Assembly: GCF_030519375.1 (NCBI RefSeq)
Contig: NZ_JAUMKB010000002.1
Location: forward strand, 372,001-436,000
Origin: Mucilaginibacter tolerans
GTDB taxonomy: Bacteria > Bacteroidota > Bacteroidia > Sphingobacteriales > Sphingobacteriaceae
Length of the DNA stretch: 64,000 nucleotides
Direction: 5' to 3'
The notes under the pieces are model-generated. The model was not told the DNA's origin, did no database searches, and saw only the letters and a program-made list of their open reading frames with translations. This document shows, in pieces, positions 17,304 through 26,299 of this stretch (the stretch's first letter is position 1; each line of letters begins with the position of its first letter). The position numbers and the translations under genes are program-made.

Positions 17304-19463
17304 CTAATTAACAAACACCTCATCAACAAATACCCAGGATGGTTTTCCTTTTGCAGGATGCCATCCCGGCAATTTGTAAATAGGCTTTGCTATAAATTTT
17401 ATACAGGTGATAGGCCCGCTTTCATGCAGTTTGCATACCAGGGGCTGTAAAATATCCGGATCACCTTTCTTTTGTAACTCAGTTGTTAATGAACCGATAG
17501 CCTTTAAATGCTGTATGTCTGTGCCACCCCATACTTCTACTTCAGTTGGCAAAAAAATCTGGCTGCCAATCATTTTCAGGCAGTTCAAAGTCAGCGTACG
17601 TGGTTTTATCGGGTTTTTAAAGTAAAGCATCAGCTCCATATCGGTTTGGGTTCCCAGCCATTTATTGTTACCGAAATTCATACCGCCCAGTTCGCCATCG
17701 GTTAAGGTTTTAGCCCCATCAGCCTGGTAGCGTTCGTTAACGGGTTTGATTAGGGAAATACTATCAGGCGCGAAAGTATTTTTATAAAAAGTATAGCTAA
17801 CCACATCACTACCATACCAGCCAGCTTTATAAGCTTTGGCTTTAATAGTGGTGTTATCGGCAATCATAATACCTGGCTTGTATATAGCTGATTTAACACT
17901 GTCCGGGTCTTTCCCATCAGTGGTATATCGAATATCAACTCCTTTGATTGGGTTGGTAACAATCAATTGAACCGGCTTACTAAAAACAAATGCCGTGTTT
18001 TTTACTTGCGGTGGTATCAGTTTCATCGGCTTACCATCGTCTTTAAAACCTTCTATAAGTGTTACCTTTTTATTGGAATTTACGAACGCCTGTAGCTGTT
18101 TCACCGTAAGGCCAGTATTCCAAAGCACCACCTCTTTTAAATTTTTCAAGGTCTTTAACTGATCTAATGCCTGTGCACTCAATTTTGCCCCGGCGAGTGA
18201 AATCGAATGTAAATATTTCAGCGATGACAGGTCCTTTAAAGTATTCCCTGTAATATCTGAGAAATTGAGATTTAACGTGCGGAGATTTTCAAATTTGGCA
18301 ATTGTTTTAAGGTCACCGTCCTTTACGGGCATTTTGTTCAGGTCGATTGATACAACTTGCTTTTTGATCCCACTTAATTCATCAAGCACTTTAACGTTGT
18401 AAGTAGTTTTATTATAAATATTTACAGCTAATGCAGGCGACTCTTTCGCCAATGCGTAAATAACACGATAATTATTATTGAGCTTTTTGATCTCTTTATC
18501 ATCAGCAGCAGCGAAATCATAATGCTCTTCTGATGCTTCCGCAGGTTTCAGGAATATTACTGCAGCCATGCGTAATGAGTCGGTTGCAGGGAAATCGGTT
18601 ACCTTCTTTTTGAAATCAGCATTCGCTTTGATCCATTGATACAGCACATTCATTTCAGCAGCCGTCAATTGTGGTTTGCCCGATGGAGGCATGTGCTTCT
18701 TCTCTTCTTCAGGCAAATGAATACGCTGCAGCAGCAAGCTCACTTGCGGCTGACCCGGTACAAATAGCTTTCCTGACTTCCCTCCTTTTAAAACTGATTT
18801 CTCATCGATTAGCATCAAGCCTCCCTTTAATTTATCAGGATTATGGCAGCTAATACATTTTGTCTCCAATATTGGCTGAATCACATCACGGTAAACCAAT
18901 GCCTGATCGATAGGCACCAACGGACGTGAGCTTTTCATTACCGGGCCCAATACAAAATTATCTCCATGAGTAATATTTGCACCATAGTGACCTGCCATCA
19001 TCAAAAAACAGACTGTAGCCACTGCCCCCGATTGTGCTGTACGTGGCTTGTACCATGAAGCATTTCGCAGCCAGTAAATGGCTGTAGATATAAATACGAT
19101 ACATACTCCAGACCATTTATGCCATTGCACGCTGTTGCTATCGTAACCCGGCTCGCGCGCCAGGAACAAACCCATAATTGCCGTAGTAGCCGCCAATAAT
19201 GCTCCCGAAAGCAATAAAACCGTAGTGAATTCATCATAAAGTTTCTCGTTTGCAAATGCTGATCTGAACCGGAAAAACTCCAGCAACATGGCCAGGATCA
19301 GCAGCACGATAGGGAAATGCAATATCATAGGATGAAGCCGGCCTACAGGCTGCAGCCAAAGCGGTATTACCAGATGATCCCCGGCAATCAGTAAAACAAC
19401 AATGAAAATATTCAGCGCAAATAACAAATTACCTGCAACACCCTTGTAACTGTCTTTTATCAT
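17304..19463 (-). CDS. DUF2231 / PSCyt1-haem / LRR / chitobiase-C-like membrane protein
   Basis: A 719-residue mosaic. The N-terminus is a four- to five-helix membrane domain of DUF2231 type (LHPMILHFPIVLL near 43-55). A planctomycete-type cytochrome c segment follows with haem motif CISCH at 203-207 and a methionine candidate in HMPPSGKP near 260. Leucine-rich repeats lie at about 370-470, a chitobiase/FN3-associated segment (IRYTTDGKDP, TTIKAKAYKAG) at about 500-560, and a C-terminal beta-sandwich. The haem domain should face the periplasm. It is the last gene of a four-gene operon (gap of 18 bases). Function unknown; an electron-transfer and substrate-binding membrane component is an inference. 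Confidence 0.75.
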   Translation of the reverse strand: MIKDSYKGVAGNLLFALNIFIVVLLIAGDHLVIPLWLQPVGRLHPMILHFPIVLLILAMLLEFFRFRSAFANEKLYDEFTTVLLLSGALLAATTAIMGLFLAREPGYDSNSVQWHKWSGVCIVFISTAIYWLRNASWYKPRTAQSGAVATVCFLMMAGHYGANITHGDNFVLGPVMKSSRPLVPIDQALVYRDVIQPILETKCISCHNPDKLKGGLMLIDEKSVLKGGKSGKLFVPGQPQVSLLLQRIHLPEEEKKHMPPSGKPQLTAAEMNVLYQWIKANADFKKKVTDFPATDSLRMAAVIFLKPAEASEEHYDFAAADDKEIKKLNNNYRVIYALAKESPALAVNIYNKTTYNVKVLDELSGIKKQVVSIDLNKMPVKDGDLKTIAKFENLRTLNLNFSDITGNTLKDLSSLKYLHSISLAGAKLSAQALDQLKTLKNLKEVVLWNTGLTVKQLQAFVNSNKKVTLIEGFKDDGKPMKLIPPQVKNTAFVFSKPVQLIVTNPIKGVDIRYTTDGKDPDSVKSAIYKPGIMIADNTTIKAKAYKAGWYGSDVVSYTFYKNTFAPDSISLIKPVNERYQADGAKTLTDGELGGMNFGNNKWLGTQTDMELMLYFKNPIKPRTLTLNCLKMIGSQIFLPTEVEVWGGTDIQHLKAIGSLTTELQKKGDPDILQPLVCKLHESGPITCIKFIAKPIYKLPGWHPAKGKPSWVFVDEVFVN

Positions 19464-19481
19464 TTAGCGGGCAGCAAATAA

Positions 19482-20507
19482 TTAAACACGAGTAAATTTA
19501 TACGGATACACCTTGCCCGAGGCCCACTGCGCTACGTACAGGTTCTCATCATCATCCACGCAAACATCATGCGGGTTAAGGAATATCTTTTCGGCCTGCG
19601 ACATGGGCTGTAATACGCCATCCTTATAAATAGGTTCGGTACCGCCCAAATTGGAAACGACTTTGTTATTCTTATCCAGGATAGTTGTAAAACCCGAGTT
19701 TTCTTTACCCAGATCAGGTGAACGCAACACAGCCGCATACAAGTGATCACCCTTTATTACAGGACGGCACACACAGGCTCCGGGTAATTTAATCACTTCA
19801 AGTAATTTACCATCCATGCTGAACCGTTTAAAGCAATTGCGGGTACGATCGGTAACTAATAAAGTCGGCGTAGCATTTCGTCGGTCTATTACAATACCAT
19901 GGGCGTTATCCAAATGCTCGTCGCCATCACCGCGACCGCCGAAATAATTTTTGATCTTCCCATCCTTATCATAGTGGATAACATATTGTGAACCGTAACC
20001 ATCAGCAATAAAGAAGTCGCCGTTCTTATCCACCGTAGTTTCTGTAGGGATAAAATCTTTTGCCTCCTTATATACGCCAGTGTCGAGCGGCACATCAATG
20101 GTCATTAATATCTTTCCATCGATAGTTGTTTTGTATACCTGATGCTTAACCGTATCAGTAATGAATAAAAACTCAGTTCCGTTCTCGTTAACCAGGGTTA
20201 AACCGTGTGCACCAGGAAACTCATGCCCCCAGGTACCCAGCAACTTACCCGATTTGCTATAGATCAATACATTATTTTTAGTCTCATTGGTCAGCAACAA
20301 TATTCTACCCTTTTTATCCTGAACCATTTCATGACAATCGTTCACAGGATTGATATTGGGGTCGGCCTTGCTCCATTTGTTATCCATACGGTAACGCATA
20401 TTACCGTGACCATAAATAGGTCCGTCATCCTTAGCTAATAGGTCTTTTGCAATAAAAAAACTTGCTGAAGCAATTGCTGATGTCTTTATAAAACTTCTTC
20501 TCTCCAT
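19482..20507 (-). CDS. Tat-exported NHL-type beta-propeller protein
   Basis: A 341-residue protein with a twin-arginine signal (MERRSFIKTSAIASASFF) and a six-bladed NHL/SMP-30-like propeller recognised by repeats such as AHGLTLV, DKNGDFFIADGYG, DNAHGIVIDRRN and LNPHDVCVDDDENLYVAQW. The nearest named families are the peptidyl-alpha-hydroxyglycine lyase-like propellers; enzymatic activity is not established. Tat export implies folding, perhaps with a metal, before secretion. It starts 14 bases after the DUF1501 gene and precedes the membrane protein by 18 bases. Confidence 0.8.
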   Translation of the reverse strand: MERRSFIKTSAIASASFFIAKDLLAKDDGPIYGHGNMRYRMDNKWSKADPNINPVNDCHEMVQDKKGRILLLTNETKNNVLIYSKSGKLLGTWGHEFPGAHGLTLVNENGTEFLFITDTVKHQVYKTTIDGKILMTIDVPLDTGVYKEAKDFIPTETTVDKNGDFFIADGYGSQYVIHYDKDGKIKNYFGGRGDGDEHLDNAHGIVIDRRNATPTLLVTDRTRNCFKRFSMDGKLLEVIKLPGACVCRPVIKGDHLYAAVLRSPDLGKENSGFTTILDKNNKVVSNLGGTEPIYKDGVLQPMSQAEKIFLNPHDVCVDDDENLYVAQWASGKVYPYKFTRV

Positions 20508-20521
20508 GATATTCTGAATCT

Positions 20522-21979
20522 TTAGGAAATAATATCTCTTACTACATTTCCGGCTACGTCGGTGAGCCTATACCGTCTGCCCAAACTCTTATAGGTCAAT
20601 TTAGTATGATCAATACCCAATTGGTTCAGCACAGTTGCATGGAAATCATGAACATGCACAGGGTTCTTCAAGATGTTATAGCCAAAATCGTCCGTCTCGC
20701 CGTAGACTATACCCGGAGTAATACCACCTCCTGCCATCCATATGCTAAAGCAACGCGGATGATGATCGCGGCCATAATTTTTCTTTTCCAACTTGCCCTG
20801 GCTATAATTGGTGCGGCCGAATTCGCCGCCCCAAATTACAAGCGTCTCGTCCAGTAGACCGCGTTGTTTCAAATCAGTCACCAATGCTGCCGATGCCTGG
20901 TCAACATCCTTAGCCTGTCCTGCCATTTCCATAGGGAGATTAGTATGCTGATCCCATCCCTGGTGATATAACTGAACAAATCGCACTCCATTCTCCGACA
21001 GCTTTCGCGCCAGCAAACAATTGGCTGCATAAGTACCTGGCACCAAACATTCTGGGCCATACAATTTCACAATATCATCCGGTTCTTTGGAAACATCCAT
21101 AATTTCCGGAACGGCGGTCTGCATCCGGTAAGCCATTTCATATTGCTTTATTTTGGTAGTGATCTCCGGATCCTGGAATTCTTTGTAGGATAGCTCGTTT
21201 AGCTCTGACAGTTTATCCAGCATCTTACGGCGCTCATGGCGGTTCAATCCTTCCGGGTCGTTCAGATATAATACTGGATTTTCGCTGCTGCTGAATAATA
21301 CGCCCTGATGTATGGAATCAAGGAAACCATTGCTCCAGAGCTTGGAATATACGCCTTGACCGTTGCCTTTACCTTTTGAAAGCAGAACGGTAAACGCAGG
21401 CAGGTTTTTATTCTCGCTACCCAAACCATAGCTCACCCACGATCCCATACTCGGCCTGTTACCTTGTTGCGCACCCGTCTGAAAGAAAGTGAGCGCCGGA
21501 TCGTGGTTAATGGCCTCGGTATAAAGTGTTTTAACAATACAGATATCATCGGCAATACTGCCAATATGTGGGAACAGGTCACTTACCCAAGCACCTGATT
21601 TACCATATTGTTTAAAATCATAATAAGAACCAGCCAATGGAAATGACTTTTGCAAAGCAGTCATCCCCGTTAGGATCTGCCCTCCACGAACTGACGGTGG
21701 CAATTCCTGCCCAAACATTTCGCGCAGCTTTGGTTTATAGTCGAAGGACTCTAGTTGTGATGGTGCACCATCCTGGAAAAGATAGATTATCCGCTTGGCC
21801 TTTGGCGCAAAATTCGGTATGCCCGGAATAAAATCAGCTCCATTATCACTATTAATACCTGATAACAAGTCAGGGATCAGCAGCGAGCCTAATGCCACAC
21901 TACCTAAACCCAAACTCAACCTCGACAGGAATTTGCGCCTGTTAATACTGAGACCATGTTCTAAAAATTCTTTTTCCAT
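20522..21979 (-). CDS. Tat-exported DUF1501 protein (sulfatase-like fold)
   Basis: A 485-residue DUF1501 protein. A twin-arginine motif (INRRKFLSRLSLGLGS) opens the chain. The alkaline-phosphatase-superfamily-like core includes IYLFQDGAPSQLESFD, WVSDLFPHIGSIADDICIVK, LYHQGWDQH, WGGEFGRTNYSQ and GRDHHPRCFSIWMAGGGI, with several conserved Asp and His residues for a metal. Function is unproven. In Planctomycetes and Bacteroidota it is regularly next to DUF1549/DUF1553 cytochrome proteins, as here (2 bases from the upstream gene). Confidence 0.88.
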   Translation of the reverse strand: MEKEFLEHGLSINRRKFLSRLSLGLGSVALGSLLIPDLLSGINSDNGADFIPGIPNFAPKAKRIIYLFQDGAPSQLESFDYKPKLREMFGQELPPSVRGGQILTGMTALQKSFPLAGSYYDFKQYGKSGAWVSDLFPHIGSIADDICIVKTLYTEAINHDPALTFFQTGAQQGNRPSMGSWVSYGLGSENKNLPAFTVLLSKGKGNGQGVYSKLWSNGFLDSIHQGVLFSSSENPVLYLNDPEGLNRHERRKMLDKLSELNELSYKEFQDPEITTKIKQYEMAYRMQTAVPEIMDVSKEPDDIVKLYGPECLVPGTYAANCLLARKLSENGVRFVQLYHQGWDQHTNLPMEMAGQAKDVDQASAALVTDLKQRGLLDETLVIWGGEFGRTNYSQGKLEKKNYGRDHHPRCFSIWMAGGGITPGIVYGETDDFGYNILKNPVHVHDFHATVLNQLGIDHTKLTYKSLGRRYRLTDVAGNVVRDIIS

Positions 21980-21981
21980 AA

Positions 21982-24303
21982 TCAGGTTTTAGTAATGGCT
22001 TCCTCTAAGTTATATATCGTATCGATCACTTTCATCATCGCAGCCAGCTTAATTTTATCCATATTGGCAGGCATTGGGTATTCCCCTACTGCCAATAATT
22101 TATCCGCGTCTTTTTTGTTGATTGATTTCAGCTGATCCTGGTAATAGGAGGTTAAAATACTCATCTCCTTATCCGTTGGTTTACGGCAAATGATTCTTCT
22201 GAACGCGGTATATATTTTATCCTTCGGCTGACTGTTATCCTGCAACATCTTTTGCGCCAATACCCTGGCAGATTCCAGCATAGTTGGGTCGTTCATCATT
22301 TCCAATGCCTGAAGCGGGGTATTGGTGCGCAAGCGTTGTACTTCACATTGATCGCGGTTGCTGGCATCAAAAATGGCCATTTCAACAGGCGGCGATGTGC
22401 GCTTTATCAAAGTATACATCCCGCGGCGGTACAAATTCGGACCATGCACTTGCCGGTAACTTGCCAATTGCCCACGTCCTGATGTGGTATTTTCCCACAG
22501 CCCCGCTGGTTGGTATGGGTTTAAACTCGGCCCTCCTATCGCCTTGTTCAGTAAACCACTGCTTGCCAAAACCATATCCCTGATAAACTCAGCAGGCAAG
22601 CGGCTACGTGGACCTCGAGACAGTAAAATGTTATCCGGATCGTTTTTCAATTTATCAGGAGTTACAACTGCTGACTGCTTGTAAGTAGCCGACATCACAA
22701 TTTGTTTTACTAAGCGCTTCATGTCCCAACCATGAGTTTTGAAATCGACAGCAAGCCAGTCCAACAATTCTGGATTCGAGGGTAACTCGCCCTGCATACC
22801 GAAATCACCCAATGTTTTTACAATTCCCCTACCAAAGAATTCCTCCCAAATCTGATTGACATAAACCCTTGCAGTTAATGGATTTTTATCGTCGAAAACC
22901 CAATCCGCCAAACCGAGCCTATTTTTTGGATACGCGTTATTAAATGATAAAACAGCTTTCGGAGTGCCCGGAAGCACCTCGTCCCCATGTGAGTCATAGT
23001 TGCCACGTTTCAGAATGTAGGTTTTTCTGTAAGCTTCGCTATCCCCCATTACCGAGACGATAAGTTTACCCGTGTCCATCTTGTTTACAAATTTCAATAC
23101 GCCTTTAACATCATCATTGCTAATCTGCATCATCGGCCTTTTCGCATAAGTTTCCGGACCGCCAACTGTAGACTGTAAACCGGGTTCTTTTACACTATTG
23201 AAAAATGAAAATATCTGGTAGTATTCCCTTTGCGAGAATGGATCAAATTTATGATCGTGGCAATGTGCACATTCCAATGTTACGCCCATTAAAGCTTTGC
23301 CGAATGTATTTGTTCGATCAGTTACATAGTTTATGCGATATTCTTCATCAATCACGCCGCCCTCTTCTGTTATCTTATGATTGCGATTAAACCCCGTGGC
23401 TAATAATTGCTCTTTAGTATGATTTGGAATCAGATCGCCTGCCAACTGCCACGTAATGAAATCTTTATAAGAAAGGTTCTCGTTGTAAGCATGAATCACC
23501 CAATCGCGCCACGGCCACTGTGTGCGGTAGTTATCATCCTGGTAGCCATGAGAATCAGCATATCGGGCAATGTCCATCCACCGAAGCGCCATTTTCTCAC
23601 CATATTGCGGACGTGCCATCAATTCATCCACCATTCGTTCATAGGCATCTGGTCTTTTATCGGCCAGGAAGCGATCCATCAAAGCTACATCAGGCGGCAG
23701 ACCATTGAGGTCGAAGCACAAGCGTTTTAGCAATCTCTCTTTATCTGCCTCAGAATTTGGCTTAAAACCTTTCTGCTCCTGTTTGTGCAATACAAAATAA
23801 TCGATAGTGTTTTTAGGCCACGATTTATCTTCCACCTCAGGAACCTTTGGTAATTTCGGTGGCACAAACGCCCAATGTTTCTCGTATTTGGCGCCTTGCT
23901 TTATCCATTTTTTAACCAGCTTTACTTCATAGGGCGTCAAAGGCTTCAGATTTGATTTTGCTGACGGCATCATCTCGCTTGAGTCCGAAGTAGTTATCCT
24001 GCGGTAAAGCTCCGAGGCTCCCGGATCGCCCGGAACAAGCGCATGTTTATCAGGTTCGTCTTTTAATGCAGCGTAAGCACTTTCGGGGATATCAAGTCTC
24101 AGATTAGCCTGACGTTTATTGGCATCAGGACCATGGCATTTAAAGCATTTATCGGATAATATGGGTCTGATATTAAAGTTATAACTAACTACATCAGGTA
24201 TTTCCTCAGCAGCGACAGAGCTTTCGGATGTGTTATGACAAGCATTGAGACTTATGATCGCTGCAATAAAAAAAATCGCTACACAAATGACAGCTAAACG
24301 CAT
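21982..24303 (-). CDS. PSCyt1 / DUF1549 / DUF1553 haem lipoprotein
   Basis: A 773-residue planctomycete-type cytochrome protein and first gene of the operon. A lipoprotein-like signal (LNAC near residue 22) anchors it. PSCyt1 carries CFKCH at 53-57, with MMPS further on as a possible axial ligand region. DUF1549 (about 150-350) includes the second CxxCH in CAHCHDHKFDPFSQREYYQ, and DUF1553 (about 450-720) includes NPLTARVYVNQIWEEFFGRG and RLRTNTPLQALEMMNDP. The two haem motifs suggest an electron-transfer enzyme in the periplasm; substrate unknown. A palindromic operator-like site lies upstream. Confidence 0.9.
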   Translation of the reverse strand: MRLAVICVAIFFIAAIISLNACHNTSESSVAAEEIPDVVSYNFNIRPILSDKCFKCHGPDANKRQANLRLDIPESAYAALKDEPDKHALVPGDPGASELYRRITTSDSSEMMPSAKSNLKPLTPYEVKLVKKWIKQGAKYEKHWAFVPPKLPKVPEVEDKSWPKNTIDYFVLHKQEQKGFKPNSEADKERLLKRLCFDLNGLPPDVALMDRFLADKRPDAYERMVDELMARPQYGEKMALRWMDIARYADSHGYQDDNYRTQWPWRDWVIHAYNENLSYKDFITWQLAGDLIPNHTKEQLLATGFNRNHKITEEGGVIDEEYRINYVTDRTNTFGKALMGVTLECAHCHDHKFDPFSQREYYQIFSFFNSVKEPGLQSTVGGPETYAKRPMMQISNDDVKGVLKFVNKMDTGKLIVSVMGDSEAYRKTYILKRGNYDSHGDEVLPGTPKAVLSFNNAYPKNRLGLADWVFDDKNPLTARVYVNQIWEEFFGRGIVKTLGDFGMQGELPSNPELLDWLAVDFKTHGWDMKRLVKQIVMSATYKQSAVVTPDKLKNDPDNILLSRGPRSRLPAEFIRDMVLASSGLLNKAIGGPSLNPYQPAGLWENTTSGRGQLASYRQVHGPNLYRRGMYTLIKRTSPPVEMAIFDASNRDQCEVQRLRTNTPLQALEMMNDPTMLESARVLAQKMLQDNSQPKDKIYTAFRRIICRKPTDKEMSILTSYYQDQLKSINKKDADKLLAVGEYPMPANMDKIKLAAMMKVIDTIYNLEEAITKT

Positions 24304-24368
24304 TGGGTACTTCTATGGTCTATAAATTGGTTTTAATTGCAGAAAATTAATTATTATGTATGCAGAAT

Positions 24369-24422
24369 TGTGTAAGAATCATTACACATCATTCCCATAG
24401 TTTGCTAATTGGTTACACAATT
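24369..24422. promoter_or_regulatory. palindromic operator-like site upstream of the planctomycete-type operon
   Basis: TGTGTAA, six bases, TTACACA is a perfect 20-base interrupted palindrome (24369-24388). A further TTACACAATT (24413-24422) is the exact complement of AATTGTGTAA (24366-24375). The site lies 66-119 bases before the operon's start codon and about 165 bases before the tRNA on the other strand. Confidence 0.5.
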
Positions 24423-24564
24423 TTCGGAAAATAAATGAGAAATAAAATGGAGAATTCAGCACAGTAAATGGACAATATTATCATTTATGCGCCGTAGCTC
24501 TAAGGGAGGATTGGAAACTGAGGCTTTATATAAAAACTTGATCAATACTCAGCGAGATTTTATT

Positions 24565-24572
24565 TACTTTTG
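24565..24572 (+). promoter_or_regulatory. -7 element for tRNA-Ser(CGA)
   Basis: TACTTTTG matches TAnnTTTG, 15 bases before the tRNA. The nearest TTG upstream is 24 bases away, a wide spacing. Confidence 0.5.
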
Positions 24573-24587
24573 AAACCCATTTAACCC

Positions 24588-24674
24588 GGAGAGATGTCAG
24601 AGCGGTTCAATGTGCCTGATTCGAAATCAGGTGTACTGTAACAGGTACCGGGGGTTCGAATCCCTCTCTCTCCG
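24588..24674 (+). tRNA. tRNA-Ser (anticodon CGA)
   Basis: Acceptor stem GGAGAGA pairs with TCTCTCC (24667-24673). The anticodon arm is CCTGA-TTCGAAA-TCAGG with anticodon CGA. The long variable arm and GGTTCGAATCC T-loop fit a serine tRNA. CCA is not encoded. Its last 29 bases plus two flanking bases match those of tRNA-Ser(UGA). Confidence 0.96.
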
Positions 24675-24699
24675 CCCGGTGAGATTTTAGAACACTGCG

Positions 24700-24735
24700 A
24701 AAGCCTGCAAATTATTGATTTGCAGGCTTTTTTGT
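24700..24735 (+). terminator. terminator after tRNA-Ser(CGA)
   Basis: AAGCCTGCAAAT pairs perfectly with ATTTGCAGGCTT around a five-base loop and is followed by TTTTGTTT. Confidence 0.88.
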
Positions 24736-24850
24736 TTAATAATGATTATGATATAAATATTGTCTTAGAACGGAGTTAGTTATTATAATGAATACCACAA
24801 TTACCACTAAACTTCCCGTCACAATGCCTCATCAAAAAAATACAAATATA

Positions 24851-24882
24851 TTTGCGCAACTCAAAAGCTGCATATATATTTG
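24851..24882 (+). promoter_or_regulatory. promoter of the arsR-SRPBCC-VOC operon
   Basis: TTTG (24851-24854), 20 bases, then TATATTTG (24875-24882), an exact Bacteroidota-type promoter 33 bases before the start codon. Confidence 0.75.
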
Positions 24883-24897
24883 CAACCCACGGGTTGC
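24882..24897 (+). promoter_or_regulatory. ArsR-type operator palindrome
   Basis: GCAACCC-AC-GGGTTGC is a perfect 7+2+7 palindrome starting at the end of the -7 box, so it should cover the transcription start. A second inverted pair, TGCGCAAC (24853-24860) and GTTGCGCA (24893-24900), spans the promoter. Autorepression by the ArsR-like product is the likely role. Confidence 0.6.
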
Positions 24898-24914
24898 GCA
24901 ATTAATAATCAAGA

Positions 24915-25232
24915 ATGAAACAAGATATATTCCAGGCCATATCAGACCCAACACGCAGGGCTATTTTAACGCTAATCGCTATCCAGGCATTAACACCAAA
25001 TGCAATGGCGGAAAAATTTGATATGACCCGCCAAGCGGTATCAAAACATATTAAAGTATTGCACGAATGCGAATTGATTAAACCTGAGCATAGCGGCAGG
25101 GAGATTTATTATCACTTCAATGCTAAAAAAATGCAGGAGTTTGACCATTGGTTAGCCCAATTCAGGCAAAACTGGGAAACTCAATTTAACCAACTTGACC
25201 AATTATTAACAACAATTAAAGAACAAAAATAA
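24915..25232 (+). CDS. ArsR-family winged-helix regulator
   Basis: A 105-residue DNA-binding protein: [13 protein letters not shown] at the N-terminus, recognition helix [15 protein letters not shown], and the wing [13 protein letters not shown]. It lacks the cysteine metal site of ArsR/SmtB metal sensors, so it belongs to the group usually paired with SRPBCC (AHSA1) proteins. Its stop overlaps the start of the next gene (TAATG). It probably represses its own operon through the palindrome at 24882. Confidence 0.92.
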   Translation: MKQDIFQAISDPTRRAILTLIAIQALTPNAMAEKFDMTRQAVSKHIKVLHECELIKPEHSGREIYYHFNAKKMQEFDHWLAQFRQNWETQFNQLDQLLTTIKEQK

Positions 25233-25744
25233 TGAACAACGATTTGCTATTTGATTTTAACGTCGACAAAACCGCGAAAACGGTTTATATAACCAGGGAG
25301 TTTAATGCCGGGCTATCTTTGGTATGGGATGCCTTTACTAAAGCCGAACTACTGGACCAATGGGGGGCACCTGCACCTATGCGCGCCAAAACCAAGTATA
25401 TGAATTTTGAAGTAGGCGGGCGGCGATTTTACGCGATGATAGGCCCCGACGGACAGGAACGTTGGGCAGTGCAGGAATTTACATCCATTACCCCGAAAAC
25501 CAATTTTAAGATGTACAATGCGTTTGCAGATAAAGACGAAAATCGTGAACTGCCGGGTTCTGAATGGGATTATAATTTCAGCGAACAAAATGGCAGAACA
25601 AAAGTGAGTATCACCATTTTTAACGAATCGTTTGAGCGGTTGGAAAAATTATTGGAGGGCTTCAAAATAGGCTTCACCATGACCTTAAAAAACCTGGAAG
25701 ATCTGTTAACCACTTTATCGCAGAAATTACAAGAAGAAAAATAG
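25232..25744 (+). CDS. SRPBCC/AHSA1 domain protein
   Basis: A 170-residue START-like ligand-binding protein: [27 protein letters not shown] is the typical opening (a tryptophan-rich helix-grip fold), with [17 protein letters not shown] in the middle and [12 protein letters not shown] at the end. Such proteins bind hydrophobic small molecules; the ligand is unknown. Coupled to the ArsR gene, a widespread pairing. Confidence 0.9.
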   Translation: MNNDLLFDFNVDKTAKTVYITREFNAGLSLVWDAFTKAELLDQWGAPAPMRAKTKYMNFEVGGRRFYAMIGPDGQERWAVQEFTSITPKTNFKMYNAFADKDENRELPGSEWDYNFSEQNGRTKVSITIFNESFERLEKLLEGFKIGFTMTLKNLEDLLTTLSQKLQEEK

Positions 25745-25762
25745 AAACTTAAAAATAAAGTT

Positions 25763-26191
25763 ATGAGAGCAATCAATCCCTGGATCAACTTCAATGGAAA
25801 TGCTGAAGAAGCATTCACTTTTTACAAATCAGTTTTTGGCGGCGAGTTTACAAAGATCATCCGTTTTAAAGATTTAGCAAGCGCTGAATTTTCGGTAGCA
25901 GAATCTGAGGCAAACAAACTTATGTACATTTCGTTACCTATTGGCAATCACAACGTATTGATAGCCAACGATGTTCCCGAATTTATGGGACGGGTAAACG
26001 AAAACGAAAACCGGTCTAAAATAGTTGTTAGTGCCGAAAGTAAAGAGGAGGCCGACCAAATATTTAACGGTCTATCGGTAGGCGGAGAGATTGAAGGCCC
26101 CATTGGCGACGGTCCCTGGGGTACCTACGCCGGCATGTTCAGAGACAAGTATGGTATTGAATGGATAGTGGAATTTGACCCCAAATTATAG
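25763..26191 (+). CDS. VOC-family protein (PhnB/3-demethylubiquinone methyltransferase-like)
   Basis: A 142-residue glyoxalase-fold protein with the PhnB-type opening INPWINFNGNAEEAFTFYKSVFGGEF and the closing GPWGTYAGMFRDKYGIEWIVEFD. Despite older names, these are not shown to be methyltransferases. It is 18 bases after the SRPBCC gene, so probably in the same operon. Confidence 0.88.
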   Translation: MRAINPWINFNGNAEEAFTFYKSVFGGEFTKIIRFKDLASAEFSVAESEANKLMYISLPIGNHNVLIANDVPEFMGRVNENENRSKIVVSAESKEEADQIFNGLSVGGEIEGPIGDGPWGTYAGMFRDKYGIEWIVEFDPKL

Positions 26192-26299
26192 CGGGCAAAT
26201 TTAACCAAAGAAAAAAGCGGCCCTTTACATGGTACCAAGTCCAATGTCATAAAATTAAGCCAGATAAAGCCTATTTATATGGCTTTTCTTATTTTGCAC

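Noticed and set aside
24788..25021. A frame that would start upstream of the ArsR gene
   Set aside because: It covers the promoter and operator and overlaps the ArsR protein in another phase; the ArsR product has a clear family match.
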